In this document: positions 1-11,808 of the stretch, piece after piece
Layout of the letters: every line of letters begins with the position of its first letter
Numbering within the stretch: position 1 is the first letter of the stretch
Origin: Roridomyces roridus
Lineage: Eukaryota; Basidiomycota; Agaricomycetes; Agaricales; Mycenaceae
Reading direction: 5' to 3'
Length of the DNA stretch: 64,000 bases
Assembly (NCBI GenBank): GCA_029378245.1
Contig: JARKIF010000012.1
Coordinates: 1,426,001 to 1,490,000, forward strand
Notes under the pieces: generated by a model
What the model saw: the letters and a program-made list of their open reading frames with translations, nothing else
Databases searched by the model: none
What the model was told of the DNA's origin: nothing
Program-made: the position numbers and the translations under genes

Positions 1-3000
1 GCTGCACTGTGAGACCCGGGGCACATGAAAATCATGTCCCTCAGTACCCCCCAATTCATGTCCGGATTGCATGAATATCAAATCGACGCACATTAAAATC
101 ACCTCCCTTTCAGTGAAGTACGGAATCTCGATTCATGTGCGTTTTCGACGTTTTCATGTGCCTTTTTCATGTCCTCTTGACATGAAAATGACTGGGAAGC
201 AAGTGAACCCAATTAAAGTCAGGCCGTATGATAATGAATACTATTCACTGGGACCCCAAATTTCAGATGAAAGAAATATGAATTTCAAACTAAATGTACA
301 TGATACAACGACGTGCTACTCACACCCACCCACCCTCACCTCCACCATCTGCATCGTCGTAGTCGATAACAGTGTCTCCTGAGATTCATCCTGCCAATTA
401 AAAGTTAGAACATCACCGGGCTGAGGAGATCAACAGTACATACCTCGAGTTGCGAGTAGTAGCGGAGCGGAAAGGTCTTGTAGCATCAAGAGGAATGAAT
501 GGGGTACACACTGGATATGAAGAGACGGAGCAAGAGTCGCCCGGCGTTCCAATTCTGAGCGCCGCTGACTTGAGAACTTCTTGAGTTCGTGTTCGTGAAT
601 AAAACAGAATCAGCGACGCACCAGATGCCCTTTGGCCTCAGCAGTGAGCCGGAATATCCAACAATTGAGTCCTACATGGGTCCTACACCCAACTGTGACC
701 GCCGGCGCCACGGCGGCTTGGGCACGCCGCCAAAATGGGTCGGTCGGAGGTCCTACAAGCGTCGTGAGGGTGTGAGAATGGCCTGGAGGTGTGCATTGCC
801 ATGTATTCGAGTCAAAGGGGGGCTGATGTGGCGAACGAGTGGAAGAGGAGGACGGGGGGAGAAGGGAGGTGAGGGTTGGGAGGAAGGAGTGGAGCGCCGT
901 GACAGGTGTGACACCACTGACCTCATCCGCAGCAGCCGCTCCACACAATGAATATTCACCCTTCTCAAGTCCGTCTCCGTTCAAATATCCCACCGTGAAA
1001 CAGCGTGGTTGTTGCGGGATGTCCGGACGGAATACAGATCGATCGAAGAACGCCCTTGCCCGATCAATGTTCATTTCTAGCGTTCTCGTTGATTTTCATG
1101 GATTTCTCCCATGACTTTGGCTTCACTAATTCAGCAGAACTGTTCCTGAAATTCACCGAAGAGGCCATGATTTTGTACCTGGCGCGGAGTCGGAGTCAAA
1201 ATCACCCAATAATGCCTGACTGACCCAGATGCATGATTTGTTCATTTCAGGCCACCGCCCCTGATTTTGCTTGCTCATGGCACGGCGACATGAAATTCAT
1301 GCGCCGATGTTTTCACAGTGCTGGCTACTACATGGTATAATGGGTCCGGAGTGATTCGACGCACATGCGGAGCCACTCAACTTCAACTGTGGAATGAGAA
1401 GGCAAAACTGTGTTTGGCGTTGCTCGGAACAAAAGACGGACGCCCTCAAGACGGCTTTGTAATCGAACCCGGCGCCGCTAAGACTAACCGCCGTGAATAA
1501 CATTGAACCAGGGAAGCATCTGTATATTTGCTGTGTATGTATAAGTACATTTGTGATTTGAGGGACTCGGAGCTCAGCCTACTCGAATGGAAGACAGCGT
1601 ATGAATTTTGCCAGGAAAAATATACCAGTCGTTCCTGGTCGAACAGGTTCAATGGGAACTCTCCTCATTTTCATGTGCAGAGGGCGGTGAAAATCATCTC
1701 GAAGAAATCTTGAGGTCCTTTGATCCTGCTCAAGTCGGAAAGAAAGACCTACTTACACTGTGGCGAGCGAGCAGGGCGGCCAAGCAAACGACAAGCGTGA
1801 CGAAGATCACGACTGATACGTCCAGCGGGGTATCCTGGGTCCGACTGCCTGATTGGGTAGCCGACGGTGATCAAACGAGCGTGGTGCTCTGGCTTTCCAT
1901 ACACGGCGGATAACGCCTTGTCATCTGCGAAAGTCACCGAGTTGACATTAGGTTTGTCATGGGTCTGTCATTTGGCTGAGGGCCACAGCTACTCCTTTGT
2001 CCTCGCGGCTAACCCCTTGCCTTGGCCTCCCGGAGATGCCACGGGGCTTGTTTTTAGTTGACTGAAATGCAAACACATTTGTATAAGGTGTTTCCCGAAG
2101 AATTGCTGATATCAGGCCGAACCGATCCGTAGGCTGCGGTCCGGGTGTGGCAATGTTGTGCAGAGGTCCCGTATTCTCATTGAACACACATATCCCATTC
2201 TTTTCACTCTGGCTCAGAATACATGTGTAGTTGCAGGGTTGGCATCCGGTTGATTTTCCATGCCGATTTCTGGCCGGAATTTGCCGAAATTCAATTTCAC
2301 GGATCGCGCCTGTGCTCTTGCACTTTCACAGGTCCAAGGTGTTGACCGAAGGCCCACATCATTCTCAGATGTATTCCGGAAGCTCGGACAGTGCAGAATT
2401 TCGTCCAGTTATCACTACTTCAGTGCAAACATTGGGTCGGCAGAGTTCGGCGCATCCGACGTTGGTCCGACAATGTATTAACAGCCGAATCCGGCAGCCC
2501 ACTCAATCAATGTCATGCCGAATGGAATTTAAAGAAATATCAACCCTTTGTCAAGCCACGAGGCTGCCTCCAGGCATCCTAGTTTGAAGAACAAAGGAGG
2601 AGCGAGGGCCTTGGCCAAATGACAACTCGATGACAGCCCAGGTATGCACGCAAATGACAGGACTTTTCAGGTGCCAAATGACAAGCTTTTATCCGCCGTG
2701 ATAGAATACAAGGTGGCCGTTTTGGGACAACAATCAGAGCTTTGTTTGGTCAACAAACACCGCCCTCCACATTGTGCCTTTTTTTGAGCGCACAATGGGC
2801 GGCCTCTCCCCATTGTACTGCCGTATAAATGCTGCGCCATGGCGACCTACAATCCCAAGACCCTTCGTCTCCCGCCATCCGCTCTCCGCCAGCTCTTTCA
2901 CGCCTGTTTTTGCGCTCTGTTCTTCTGAGACTCCTCGACGACCTTTTGACGCTTGGTGCGTGTGCTAGGTTCCCAACTACACAGCAATCTTACCCATCTT

Positions 3001-3034
3001 CCAGATTTTGCCCCCATCGCTGTGCGATTTCACG
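1..3034. other. No supported gene; AT-rich spacer
   Basis: I find no reading frame here that looks like a conserved protein or that can be joined by plausible short introns. Open stretches between 589 and 1114 exist in several overlapping frames on both strands, which is typical of GC-rich spacer rather than coding sequence. The far left has several copies of a CATGAAAAT-like word, and 2600-2690 has repeated AAATGACA words. The last 200 bases are the promoter and leader of the gene at 3035. Confidence 0.5.
2824..2830 (+). promoter_or_regulatory. TATA box of the gene at 3035
   Basis: TATAAAT lies about 205 bases upstream of the ATG at 3035 and is followed by a C/T-rich leader, as in strongly expressed basidiomycete genes. 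This is inferred from position and motif only. Confidence 0.4.
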
Positions 3035-3907
3035 ATGTCTGCCTCTGCCATTCCCCACGTCATCGCCTTCCTCACCAAACCTCTCGTCGCCGTGGCTCCT
3101 GCTCAGGCTATCGCTACTGCTCAACTCATTCTCAATGCGTCACTCCCCACGCCCGCTGCGACCCTGAGCCTGTCACCCACATCTGCGCCGCCACCAGCTC
3201 TCCTCGCGGCCTCCATCGGGTCGACCATTCCGTGGGCCGTTTGGCTGCAGGCCCTGGGCGGAGGACGTGACGTTCTGGTGTTCTATGGCCCTGGCTACAT
3301 CAAAGTGCGCCTCGGTGACGCTCCAGTGTCCGACGTCTGGAGCGAGGAGACGCAGGGCAGCGTCGTACCCATCTCCCACGCACGTCTGAGAGCCACCCTT
3401 CTCTCCGCTCGACTACGTAGTGTGCACCGTGTCCAGCAGGAGCAGCCCAAGACGATCCGCATTCCTACCCTCCTCGCAGACGATGATTCGTCATCTGACT
3501 GCGAGTCTGATGCCGGCTCGGAGCGTAGCACTGGCAGCTCCTTGAGCTCGTACTCTACCGATTCGGCCACGACCGCTGCAGACTCGGAGTGCTCTTCGCC
3601 TGTGGCGTTGAAGGCTTCGTCCGTCCTCCTTGCAGCACCGCCCTTGCTTTATCGTGCTCCTCCACGTCGTACTGCTGCCCCCGCTGCTGTGGTCGACCGC
3701 ACCAAGAAACATCTTTTTGCCTCCGTGCGGACTCAGCCTTACCGCGCCCCTGCCCTCCGTCCTCGCCCCACGCCTTCGACCAAAACCGCATCGGCCTCCA
3801 CGACCATCACGACGACGACCTACCTCTACCAAGGCGGCGTCACCCGCGTCATGACCGGCGGTGTCATGCTCGGCTCCCGCGCTGCCGTCGTCTCCAAGCG
3901 TTCGTAA
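3035..3907 (+). CDS. Ser/Thr/Ala-rich hypothetical protein
   Basis: A single open frame of 290 residues. The first ATG, at 3035, sits in a good context after a TATA box and pyrimidine-rich leader; the frame is open a little further upstream but without an ATG. The N-terminal third is hydrophobic and Ala/Pro-rich. A central block (about residues 70-125) has a more globular look, with a Trp-rich stretch and the segment VLVFYGPGYIKVRLGD. The middle (about 150-185) is a Ser/Asp/Glu-rich low-complexity region, and the C-terminus is Thr/Pro-rich, ending in a YLYQGGVTRVMTGGVMLG segment. Third codon positions are strongly C/G, unlike the flanking spacer, which supports real coding. I do not recognise a catalytic domain and no function can be assigned. 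Confidence 0.65.
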   Translation: MSASAIPHVIAFLTKPLVAVAPAQAIATAQLILNASLPTPAATLSLSPTSAPPPALLAASIGSTIPWAVWLQALGGGRDVLVFYGPGYIKVRLGDAPVSDVWSEETQGSVVPISHARLRATLLSARLRSVHRVQQEQPKTIRIPTLLADDDSSSDCESDAGSERSTGSSLSSYSTDSATTAADSECSSPVALKASSVLLAAPPLLYRAPPRRTAAPAAVVDRTKKHLFASVRTQPYRAPALRPRPTPSTKTASASTTITTTTYLYQGGVTRVMTGGVMLGSRAAVVSKRS

Positions 3908-5172
3908 ATACGAATCCCAACGCCAACGACCCTACTGTATCCGTATCATAACGCTCTTTGTACGCTGTATCAATATCGATTCTTGACTTTTATGCTCTTT
4001 GCGTGCGAGTGCAGTGCCTCTCCAAACCCTTCTTGTGAATCTCGGCATGATTCATGATCATCCTACTACCCAATGCGCACAAGATACCGTACGGCGGAGC
4101 TGCACGCGGTGTGCATCGGGAGTACTTGTTATAATTTCCTCAGTGTTGCCCTCAGTTCCGTTCTTTCATGGAAACCACAGCAGCAGTTGATTTGGAGCTC
4201 GTTCGACTCGGGCCTCTGCTGTAAAGCGAATCTGTCGCGGTTTTTTGGCTGAGGTGAGTGCTTTTAAACCTCGTCGTCCTGTGTGTGGATGCCGTTCTGG
4301 GTCTTGAATTCATTCCTCGTTCTCGGTAACCCAATTTCGAGCCGATTCTGCTTCTTCCTCGAGGGCCTGGCTACGCCTCTCTCCATCCCCTTCAGTTTCT
4401 GAGTCTCGGTACGACATCTATTCTACTACCCAGTGCGCACAGGGTACCGCAAAGCGGAGCTGCACGCGATGTGCATCAGGAATGCTTGAGCGTATCTTCC
4501 TTTCCTTACCTGACGAGAGCTCGTTCAACCCAGGCCCCCGCTATAATATGCGTCGCGAGCTCTTGTCAGCCATGTTTTTGGGTCCCGGACCCGTCGTTCC
4601 TTGTGTCAATGTCGTTTTGGGTCTTGAGCTCGTTCCTGTTGGGTTTTAACTCTTAAAGAGTATAGGATTTTGGATGTACTTGGATTGTGTCCGTGCTTCG
4701 TACATAGGAGAAGTGCTTAGATGATAGTCTCGTTACGCCGAGTTGAGATTTGAAAATGCTTCAGATATCAGGGGACTTGGACGATGGAACTGTTGGAATG
4801 TTGCCAACATGCCGGACATGCATATGCTCGTATCGGATGGAAGCCGAATGTAACATTGTGTAGACTGGAATATTGTTCTGCTTAGCTATAAAAGCTCGGG
4901 GTGCTGTATTAGCTAGAGAGCAGACGGGACCTACCCCAAATTCTGGACGCAGACTCGAATCCCCTCCTACAGTAAAATGTAAGGAACATCTATGAAGAAC
5001 CACCCAATTCAAGTAAAATCATCCCATTCAAGTGGTGAAATCAAGATATAAACGGATATCGCAATTACACCGGGGTTGTGGGCATACTCCTAGCGGAATT
5101 GGACTCCTAACACAGCGCCGCTACAAAGCATCGTCAGAAACTCGAGTCAGTTCAATCCAAAACCCACGCACG
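3908..5172. other. Spacer with a degenerate direct repeat
   Basis: No gene is supported. Two diverged copies of a roughly 250-base unit lie here, about 4040-4325 and 4405-4640. Each contains CTACTACCCA(A/G)TGCGCACA, then GCGGAGCTGCACGCG(G/A)TGTGC, and later GGGTCTTGA(A/G)(T/C)TC. The first copy also carries GTTCGACTCGGG, the tRNA B-box-like word found throughout the window. Confidence 0.5.
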
Positions 5173-6364
5173 TTACGAGCTGGGAATCCTCGAATGAGTG
5201 AGGATACCCCGAGCCGCACACAGGGGAAACAGGTGGGCCGCCATCCCATCAAACTCTGGCCCTCTGCGAGTCCCAATACTCACACTCCGTAGGGAGGACA
5301 ACGATGTCAGCCGAGAGTCCAAGTCAGACCAGGCCGGTAACGACGGCGAGTCGTCGAAAAGATTCAGTGTGATGGATTCCAAGGATGGCCAGAGCCGTGC
5401 TTTAAGCAGCAGAGGTTCGATCTGCCCCGTGGTAGCACCAATAGTCAGTGTCTTGAGCAAACTGTGCGGGCTCAGGAATTTGCCATCTGTTACGTCTGCT
5501 GAGGTGTCAATTTGAGGCCTTATGTGGAGAACAACATAGTTACCGATTGGAATTGTAAACCAGTCGAAGGTCAGCGACAACGAAGTCAAGGATGAGCCGA
5601 GGCTGTCGAGAAAACCGGCGACGGTCTGGGTTTTTGTCCCCGTCCACTGATCATTCGCTGGAAGCATATGCCCGTCGTCGATCAGAACGGAGGAGAGAGG
5701 CACATGGGATTCTTGGATCCATTCCAGCACCGGTCCCATCTGTGCGCACCGAAACTCCAGGTGTCGCAATGTCGCAGGAGCACTCGAACCCGCGACCGGA
5801 AGAGTTCCTTTGCCCCAATCTTCGGACTCTGGGCACAACTTCAGCGAGACCAATTCCGGCCAAGATGCCACGAACTGGACTACAGCGGCTAAGTCGGGCA
5901 TGTTATGTCCCCCAATTTGGAGATGGGTGAGGCCAGGCAGATCAAATTGCGGGAACGAGTGCAAGCCGAAGAACAAGAAGTTGCCGTATTGTAGTACAAG
6001 GGAGGTGATTATGGATGTGGGAAGGTGTTTCGAGATTTTGGGAAAGACGGTGAGCATCCAACGATCCTCGGCAAGCCCTCCGCAGAGATCGAGCACTCGG
6101 ATGAAGGGAAGGAAGGTGAGACGCTGGGGTGTGCGAAATAGCTTGGCAAGACCATGGGCCGCCCATTTGCGAACGCTGAGTCGGTAGGAAAGGATGCGCC
6201 GGCTACGCGGGAGCCACGCCTTGCAAAGGAGGGCACCCGGCACATTTTCCGACGTTGTGGGCTGCTTCCTTGTCCAGGACGTTCTCGCTCTTGCTCGGTG
6301 TTGTGGAGAGTGGGTGGAGATGTGAAAGTATGAGGTCTATAAGCTCCGGAGCAAGGGCAGACAT
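5173..6364 (-). pseudogene. F-box protein, frameshifted
   Basis: The ATG at 6364 (minus strand) opens an F-box (ALAPELIDLILSHLHPLS) that runs into a different frame about 40 residues later. The second frame continues ALLCKAWLPRSRRILSY, the usual second half of an Agaricomycete F-box, followed by roughly 340 residues of LRR-like sequence ending at 5173. The junction (6232-6243) holds two copies of GTGCC separated by GG. Removing seven bases there would join K-C-A to L-L-C-K-A-W in one frame, so a small duplication is the likely cause. No GT-AG intron fits. F-box proteins of this family are thought to be substrate adaptors of SCF ubiquitin ligases, but no substrate can be inferred. An assembly error is the main alternative to a true pseudogene. 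Confidence 0.7.
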
Positions 6365-6833
6365 ATTGGATGATGGTGGTCGAGAACAAGAGCGAGTGAC
6401 GATGTCACCTGTCATGATGTGACGCCTCTTTGATTCCTCACCGCCATGGCCACAGACCAAGGGGTAGGCACCATTAAAAAATTCTACACAGGGTCGGAAA
6501 AGTGAACTAAGACCCTCTGACCCCCTCCTATTAGCCGAGCCCCATAAGGAAACTCACGTGACTGATGGGCAAGAAGCGTGACCTCCAAATCAAAATTTCA
6601 CTCAATTTCCGTGCAGCCGGTGAGTGAGTATCATATTCCACTTTCCAGTCTCTCTCTCTGCTTTTTTTCAAAACCGCTCAATCAACCCACGACCAGCCTG
6701 AGAAATCAGTGTTGGCATCAATGTTCCCATCAAAGAATAAAAAAAATCTCCAGGGTCTCCCAAAAGCATTTTTGAAAGGTTTTGAACACAAGTCAGAAAA
6801 GTGAATTAAGTGGTCCGGGACCCTACCCTACCT
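6365..6833. other. Spacer between divergent F-box genes
   Basis: No gene is seen. This is the shared 5' region of the minus-strand F-box gene and the plus-strand gene at 6834. A short direct repeat is present: a word like GAAAAGTGAA(C/T)TAAG followed by GACC(C)T occurs at about 6496 and again at about 6796, just before the second gene. Confidence 0.5.
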
Positions 6834-8336
6834 ATGAGGCTGTGTCTCGGCATCTCCCGGCGGACATCCCTTGCCGCAGACCCATCCTCAGTGGCTCTCT
6901 CTTGGGCTAGAGAAAACCTCGTGCCTGATGACGAGCAACGCGCATCCATTCAAGAAACCATTGCCGAGCTGCAGGGTCCCTTGGACTCCCACGTGGATGA
7001 TAGCGAAGTAGACCATCTACGCCACCACATCGATCTGTGGTCGTCGCTGCTAGCCCCCATCCGTCGTATCCCTCGAGAAGTATTGTCGGAAATATTTTTA
7101 CAGCCCAGCTTGCACGAATCCCCTCGGGCTCGATCTCCCAAATTCTCACACCGAGGCACAAATGCCATCCTTGCCGTCTCGCATCACTGGCGCGAGACGA
7201 TCTTGTCCACAGCGGAATTTTGGGCCCAATTCGATGTCGCCTTGCCCGGGAACAGCAATGGCGCCTCCCTGCTGGAGTTGTACCTCAAGCGGTCGAAACA
7301 GGCCCCCCTCTCCATCGCAGTCCTTGCTTGGGGTGCAGGACCGATTTGGCACGCCAGAATCCTCCAGTTGCTGATCAGCAGCTGTGAGCGGTGGGCTCAT
7401 CTCTATCTTGAGACTGGCTCAGCCGGCCTCCCAGCGCTCTCACCTCTACGCGGTCATCTCCCATTGCTGTCGAGCCTAGATTTGCATCTGCATTCAGGGT
7501 GGATGCCGCTGGACACCCCGCAGTCCTCCGCAACCGCGCAGCCAGATGCGTTCGAGGTTGCGCCATGCCTGACAACGTTGACATTGAACGTGCGCAACTT
7601 CCCAATCACACCCCTCCTTCCCCTCCTTCCCCAGCCCCAAATCAAAAATCTCGTCATCGGCAATTTGGATTCCCTTCTTTTCGCCAAGGACTTTCCCGAT
7701 CTCCGCATTCTTTCCTTTTCACGCACCAGCATGAAATTTGGTATGGACGGACTCTCCTCTGCCGTGGAGATCAGCGCCCCTGTGCTGCACGCCTTCCCAC
7801 TGATGCTCAAGTTTATAACTGCGCCTGCAGTTCGATTACTCGACCTCGACACCAAGTTAGGCATCGATAACCATACTACACTCAGCATGGACATCTGGAC
7901 ACCATTCATCCGGCGCTCGGCATGCCGTCCACACACACTCCAGCTTCACAATCTGGTCATCCCTTCCCGGGATCTTCTCCCCATGCTCACCGATCTCCCG
8001 AATTTACACACCCTCGTACTCCGGGACCTCGGTCGGCCGGATGCCATTACTACCAATCTGCTCACGCAGCTTACCCTCTCACCTTCGGGAGCGGGTACGA
8101 TGATCTTCCCCGAGTTGACCAACCTCACTATCGTTGGGTCCTACATCTTCACCAACGTGTCGTTGCTCGCGATGCTAGAATCGCGCTCCGACTCTATCGA
8201 GCGGGTCAAACTCGAGTTCAAGCAGCGCACCTTCACCGCGGAGGAGTTGCATCGTGCGCGCGCGTTGAAGGGCAAAGGAGTGGATTTGACGCTGTGGTGC
8301 GTCGATGCGGAGAAAAAGTATGTTCAGATGATTTGA
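6834..8336 (+). CDS. F-box-like protein
   Basis: Intronless frame of 500 residues starting at the first ATG (6834). The layout is typical of the large Agaricomycete F-box family. There is a helical N-terminal region (about 35-75), then an F-box core around residues 75-92 (PIRRIPREVLSEIFLQPSL), then the characteristic ILAVSHHWRETILSTAEFW segment (111-130). LLELYLKRSKQAPLSI follows, and then a long Leu-rich repeat-like tail containing LTLNVRNF and LHTLVLRDLG units. The protein is expected to bind Skp1 through the F-box and recruit targets through the LRR-like part; both are family knowledge, not shown here. It lies next to a second, broken F-box gene in the opposite orientation. Confidence 0.9.
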   Translation: MRLCLGISRRTSLAADPSSVALSWARENLVPDDEQRASIQETIAELQGPLDSHVDDSEVDHLRHHIDLWSSLLAPIRRIPREVLSEIFLQPSLHESPRARSPKFSHRGTNAILAVSHHWRETILSTAEFWAQFDVALPGNSNGASLLELYLKRSKQAPLSIAVLAWGAGPIWHARILQLLISSCERWAHLYLETGSAGLPALSPLRGHLPLLSSLDLHLHSGWMPLDTPQSSATAQPDAFEVAPCLTTLTLNVRNFPITPLLPLLPQPQIKNLVIGNLDSLLFAKDFPDLRILSFSRTSMKFGMDGLSSAVEISAPVLHAFPLMLKFITAPAVRLLDLDTKLGIDNHTTLSMDIWTPFIRRSACRPHTLQLHNLVIPSRDLLPMLTDLPNLHTLVLRDLGRPDAITTNLLTQLTLSPSGAGTMIFPELTNLTIVGSYIFTNVSLLAMLESRSDSIERVKLEFKQRTFTAEELHRARALKGKGVDLTLWCVDAEKKYVQMI

Positions 8337-9607
8337 TAAAACATTAATCCGGTTCCTTGAGCTTGTGCATACGTGCTGACAGAATTTCGGGTGCTGCAGT
8401 ACTTGGAGGCATCGTACGAATGAATACAGTTGGCTACGCTTGTGACACTTGTCTTGAACTTGGCTGGTGCCCGTTCGATCCGGATCTAGAGTGTTGTCTC
8501 TGTCGATCTGTTTTTTTTTTTACGCTGAGCCCGATTTGGCCACATACTGAACTCACACGCAAAAGGTTTTTCAGATTCATCTCGAAACGGTCAGGACACT
8601 GTTGGAGAGCAGAAGCTTTCCTCACACTGAGAGCATTCGAGTTAGTGGGACTTCCGTTCGATCCGGATTCTCGTACAATGGCAGCAGATGTCACGACGTT
8701 TCAATTTTTTTCCAACGGTAATGCGGAAGGCACCACAAGGAAAGTAAGAAGCAGATGAGAATCACCTTCGATTAACAGAGACGTAGAAATATGTCAGGCA
8801 CCGGCTCCGCAGGGATACATGTTCTCCAAGTGCTGGAATCGCGGCACCCATCCTACGCGCCTGCGTTGTGGGTGTTGTTGTTTCAACGGTTGAATCATTC
8901 GAAGTTGAAAGCCAAGTTCATTCCCGTGTCCAGAGGAAGCGCGTTCAACAATGCACTGGCCTCCATTGAGGACTGCCGTTCGATTCGGGTTCTCAATTCA
9001 TTTGGCGAATTGGTCGCTTTCGTTTTCGTACCGGAAAAACACAACAAGATGATTCTGGTCGAAAACCGGCATCCCACACAAGTCAAGTTGAATGCAGCAA
9101 GGGTAAGAAGAAGTTAGAATCCCATTTGAAAACCCGGACAAACAAGTCAAACACCAGCTCTCTCGCCGACGACAGGTGTAAAACATATTTTGTAGGTTTT
9201 TCAATCATGGCACACAGCCTCCCGTCGTCCGCCCTCTCCTGCGCGCCTGTTTTGTTGCTTTTATCGATGTTTCGAACATTGAATCCAAAGGAGACGAAAA
9301 GTAATGTCGGACTCGAAATTGGTGAAACCAAATCAAGATACACCCTCGGCGACCGAAGACCAAATGATATTTTGTTGAGTTTTCTCGAGTGGCACACAGC
9401 CGTCGTCGTCGTTCGCGCGCTCCGATTACACGCCTGTTTATTGAACCTGCGATTATCTTGATTTTTTTTGGCGCCGGTTGGGTAGGTAGGTCCAGCGAGG
9501 TTTGTGCGATTTTCGAAAGAGACGATGGGAGAGAGGAAAACCGTGACGAATGACCGAGCTGGGGTTGGATGCCGTGGAGAGAAACGAGACGTCGAAGAGG
9601 AAGCTGC
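8337..9607. other. Spacer with repeated tRNA B-box-like words
   Basis: No gene is supported. Short open stretches (8791-9117 and others) lack splice logic and conserved features. Three words of the form CCGTTCGAT(C/T)CGG occur at about 8469, 8650 and 8978 with similar flanks, suggesting degraded tRNA-derived SINE copies. Confidence 0.5.
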
Positions 9608-10119
9608 TCAGACGAGGACGCAGCGGTGGCCTCGCAGGACCTCGTCCATGGAGACGTACATGTGAACCACGGGTCGGCCTCGGCTACTCGTCGCTACTTT
9701 GGGAGGTGCGGCAATCTGAGGCGCTTGGAACGGCTGAGCGTGGAAGACTTGCCCCATCTGCGAATCGTCAGCATCAAAGGAATCCTTGAAACTTCTAAAG
9801 AACATACCTCAGGGTCTTTTGGACGCATCTTCCTCGCCTCCTTGCAGATCTCCAACAACTTGTAGAAACCACAACCGACCCCGAAAAGCAAAAAGAACGC
9901 CATGCAGATGAGGAACGTATGCGTTGATACCCAGTCGGCATGGGAGGGACCGCTGGGCGGGGCAGTCTCGAGAGGGCTCGCCACATATTGGTAGAGGGGC
10001 GCTGTGGGCGTCGGGGTGGCATGCGCAGAGCTCGGGACGCTCGCCCACTCGCTGGTACCAGTGATGATGCTGGCGGTGGCGGCGAAGGCCTTGGATGAGA
10101 AGGTAGTGAGTGCGGGCAT
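9608..10119 (-). CDS. Small single-pass membrane protein, hypothetical
   Basis: Two exons on the minus strand: 9808-10119 and 9608-9757. The intron (9758-9807, 50 nt) starts GTATGT, has a TGCTGAC-like branch site and ends CGCAG. Phase is 0 and the spliced protein has 153 residues. The N-terminus is Ala/Ser/Thr/Pro-rich (about 1-60). One clear transmembrane helix follows, FLICMAFFLLFGVGCGFYKLL, then a basic stretch (EARKMRPKD) that would place the C-terminus in the cytosol. The tail is Pro/Ala-rich. I do not recognise the family. The intron's good consensus and the uniform coding bias argue for a real gene. Confidence 0.65.
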
Positions 10120-11808
10120 TGAAAGATGGTGTTAAGCTTTTTGTGGGCGGGTGTGGTAGATGAGCGCGGAGAGCAAGGAGCAATGAGACAACCCCTGACA
10201 ACCCCTGTCGCGCGGAACCAAATTTGCATCCGCGGAACCAAACAGCCCGTTATGGAAGAGCTGTTTCCCGTGTCGATTCCTCAGCCGGGGCGTTGCATAA
10301 GAAACAGATTTGGACGAAGAGTGGGAAATCAATGATAGATGAGTCGCTGTATGTTTTCCTTCACCAAGAGAAACGGACCACAATGGATATATTGACTCGC
10401 CCTATCACCCAGTCAACTCCTTCCATCCACCCATCCCGACGTTTCGTGAATTCATCGCCATGATGGAGAGAGAGAATGTTTTAGGGCACCCGAGGCGTTC
10501 TTCAAATGCATTCATTCACACTGCCCAGCAGCCCGCCCCAGCGGCGCTACCCCAAGCCAGTCCTCCCGCAGAGATGTGAGCTTCGTTCGCCACGGCATCG
10601 ACCTCCGCGCAACGTCAATTGGACGGATCGACGGATAAGGGACGAGGAGTAAGAGGCGGCGCGCCGAAAGAAGGCTGGTGTCAATATCAGTGAAAACTCG
10701 GGTAGGCGAAGCAGAGGCGTACAGGACGACATCCACATGCACCCGTATCGATCGCGACGTATGGATGTGCTTGAGCTGCCTCTCCCCACCGCAGCTGCGA
10801 GGCCGGATAGACGGCGTCTGGTCTCAGTGGTCCTGCACAATCCATCGGATCCTCAGCTTGAGGTCGACAACGGGAGAGGGATATGGACTCCATGCTCCAC
10901 ATTGCGCTGGCGAGGACTGTGCTACATAACGAGCGATAAGGACGTCGAGTGCCACGAGAACGGGGAAAGAATCGTGCCACCGCCGCGTATCCTGGCCGCA
11001 AAAGACTGGATAGTGAGCCAGCGTGATAAGAGCTGGGTTCGCATGCCGAGTCTCTTATCCTCGTTGCGCTGGTGTCAGAGTTAGCTGGCTGGCAGATGGG
11101 AAATTTAATATCCGAATTGATCCGATTACCTCTTGCTCCCGACATCCATGTCCTTTATGGAAGTGGGCTTCCGTCCGGCGTCTGGAAGCAATCTCGGAGC
11201 TTGCTTCTGGGAGGGTGGCTGAACCTATCGCTTTTTTCCTCGCCAGCTGGTCCACCCTTCGACGAGTTACTTACACGCTCCTCGCCTCAGTCGACCCTAC
11301 TTCACGAACTTCAAGGAAGCACGACCGGACCAGCACCCTATCTCTCGCTTCTGAAAAGAGAGTTTACTCATCGGTAGCAGTTATTCTCGCTGCGGCCCGG
11401 TTCGGGGAGCAATTTTTAACTTCTCAGCGACATCCACCGACCAAACGACGTTCGTTTGCGGAATATGAACCCCACCGTGGGCTCTCCCGACCCGCACCTT
11501 GTGTTCGCGCAGACTTCCAGATTCCGTATAACCAACACAATTCCTCTGACTTCATGGCCGCCCGCCGGCTTCACAAGCTGGATATAACCCAACTCGTGTG
11601 CGCAGTCTTCCAGTCGTAATCAGTTCCCCACGCTGGGCTGGTCGTGCGAGCAGGCCTCTCCGGTAATCTCTCTTCCCCTCAGCAACTTCCCATGGATAAC
11701 AGCTATCGCAGCCTCACCATGCGGGCCACCTGAATGTCGGTCCTGTTCAGGGGTATCTGGGCAGACCTGTTATAAGCAGCGACTCGTGTACTACTGGTCC
11801 CCGACGCC
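10120..11808. other. Spacer without a supported gene
   Basis: Open stretches exist on both strands (for example 11023-11619), but their translations are low in hydrophobic-core patterning, rich in Arg/Ser, and cannot be linked by convincing introns. The last ~60 bases are the promoter of the sedolisin gene. I see nothing else here. Confidence 0.5.
11771..11777 (+). promoter_or_regulatory. TATA box of the sedolisin gene
   Basis: TATAAGC occurs 32 bases upstream of the ATG at 11809, so the leader would be very short. Inferred from motif and spacing. Confidence 0.4.

Noticed and set aside
589..1114. Overlapping open frames on both strands
   Set aside because: Low-complexity, Pro/Ser/Arg-rich translations in competing frames, no splice logic, no recognisable domain; typical of GC-rich spacer.
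8791..9117. Open frame of about 108 codons
   Set aside because: Contains a tRNA-like repeat word, has no domain and is not linked to any exon; most likely chance.
11023..11619. Open frame of about 198 codons upstream of the sedolisin
   Set aside because: Composition is unlike the neighbouring real genes and it ends in the promoter region; no supporting introns or motifs.
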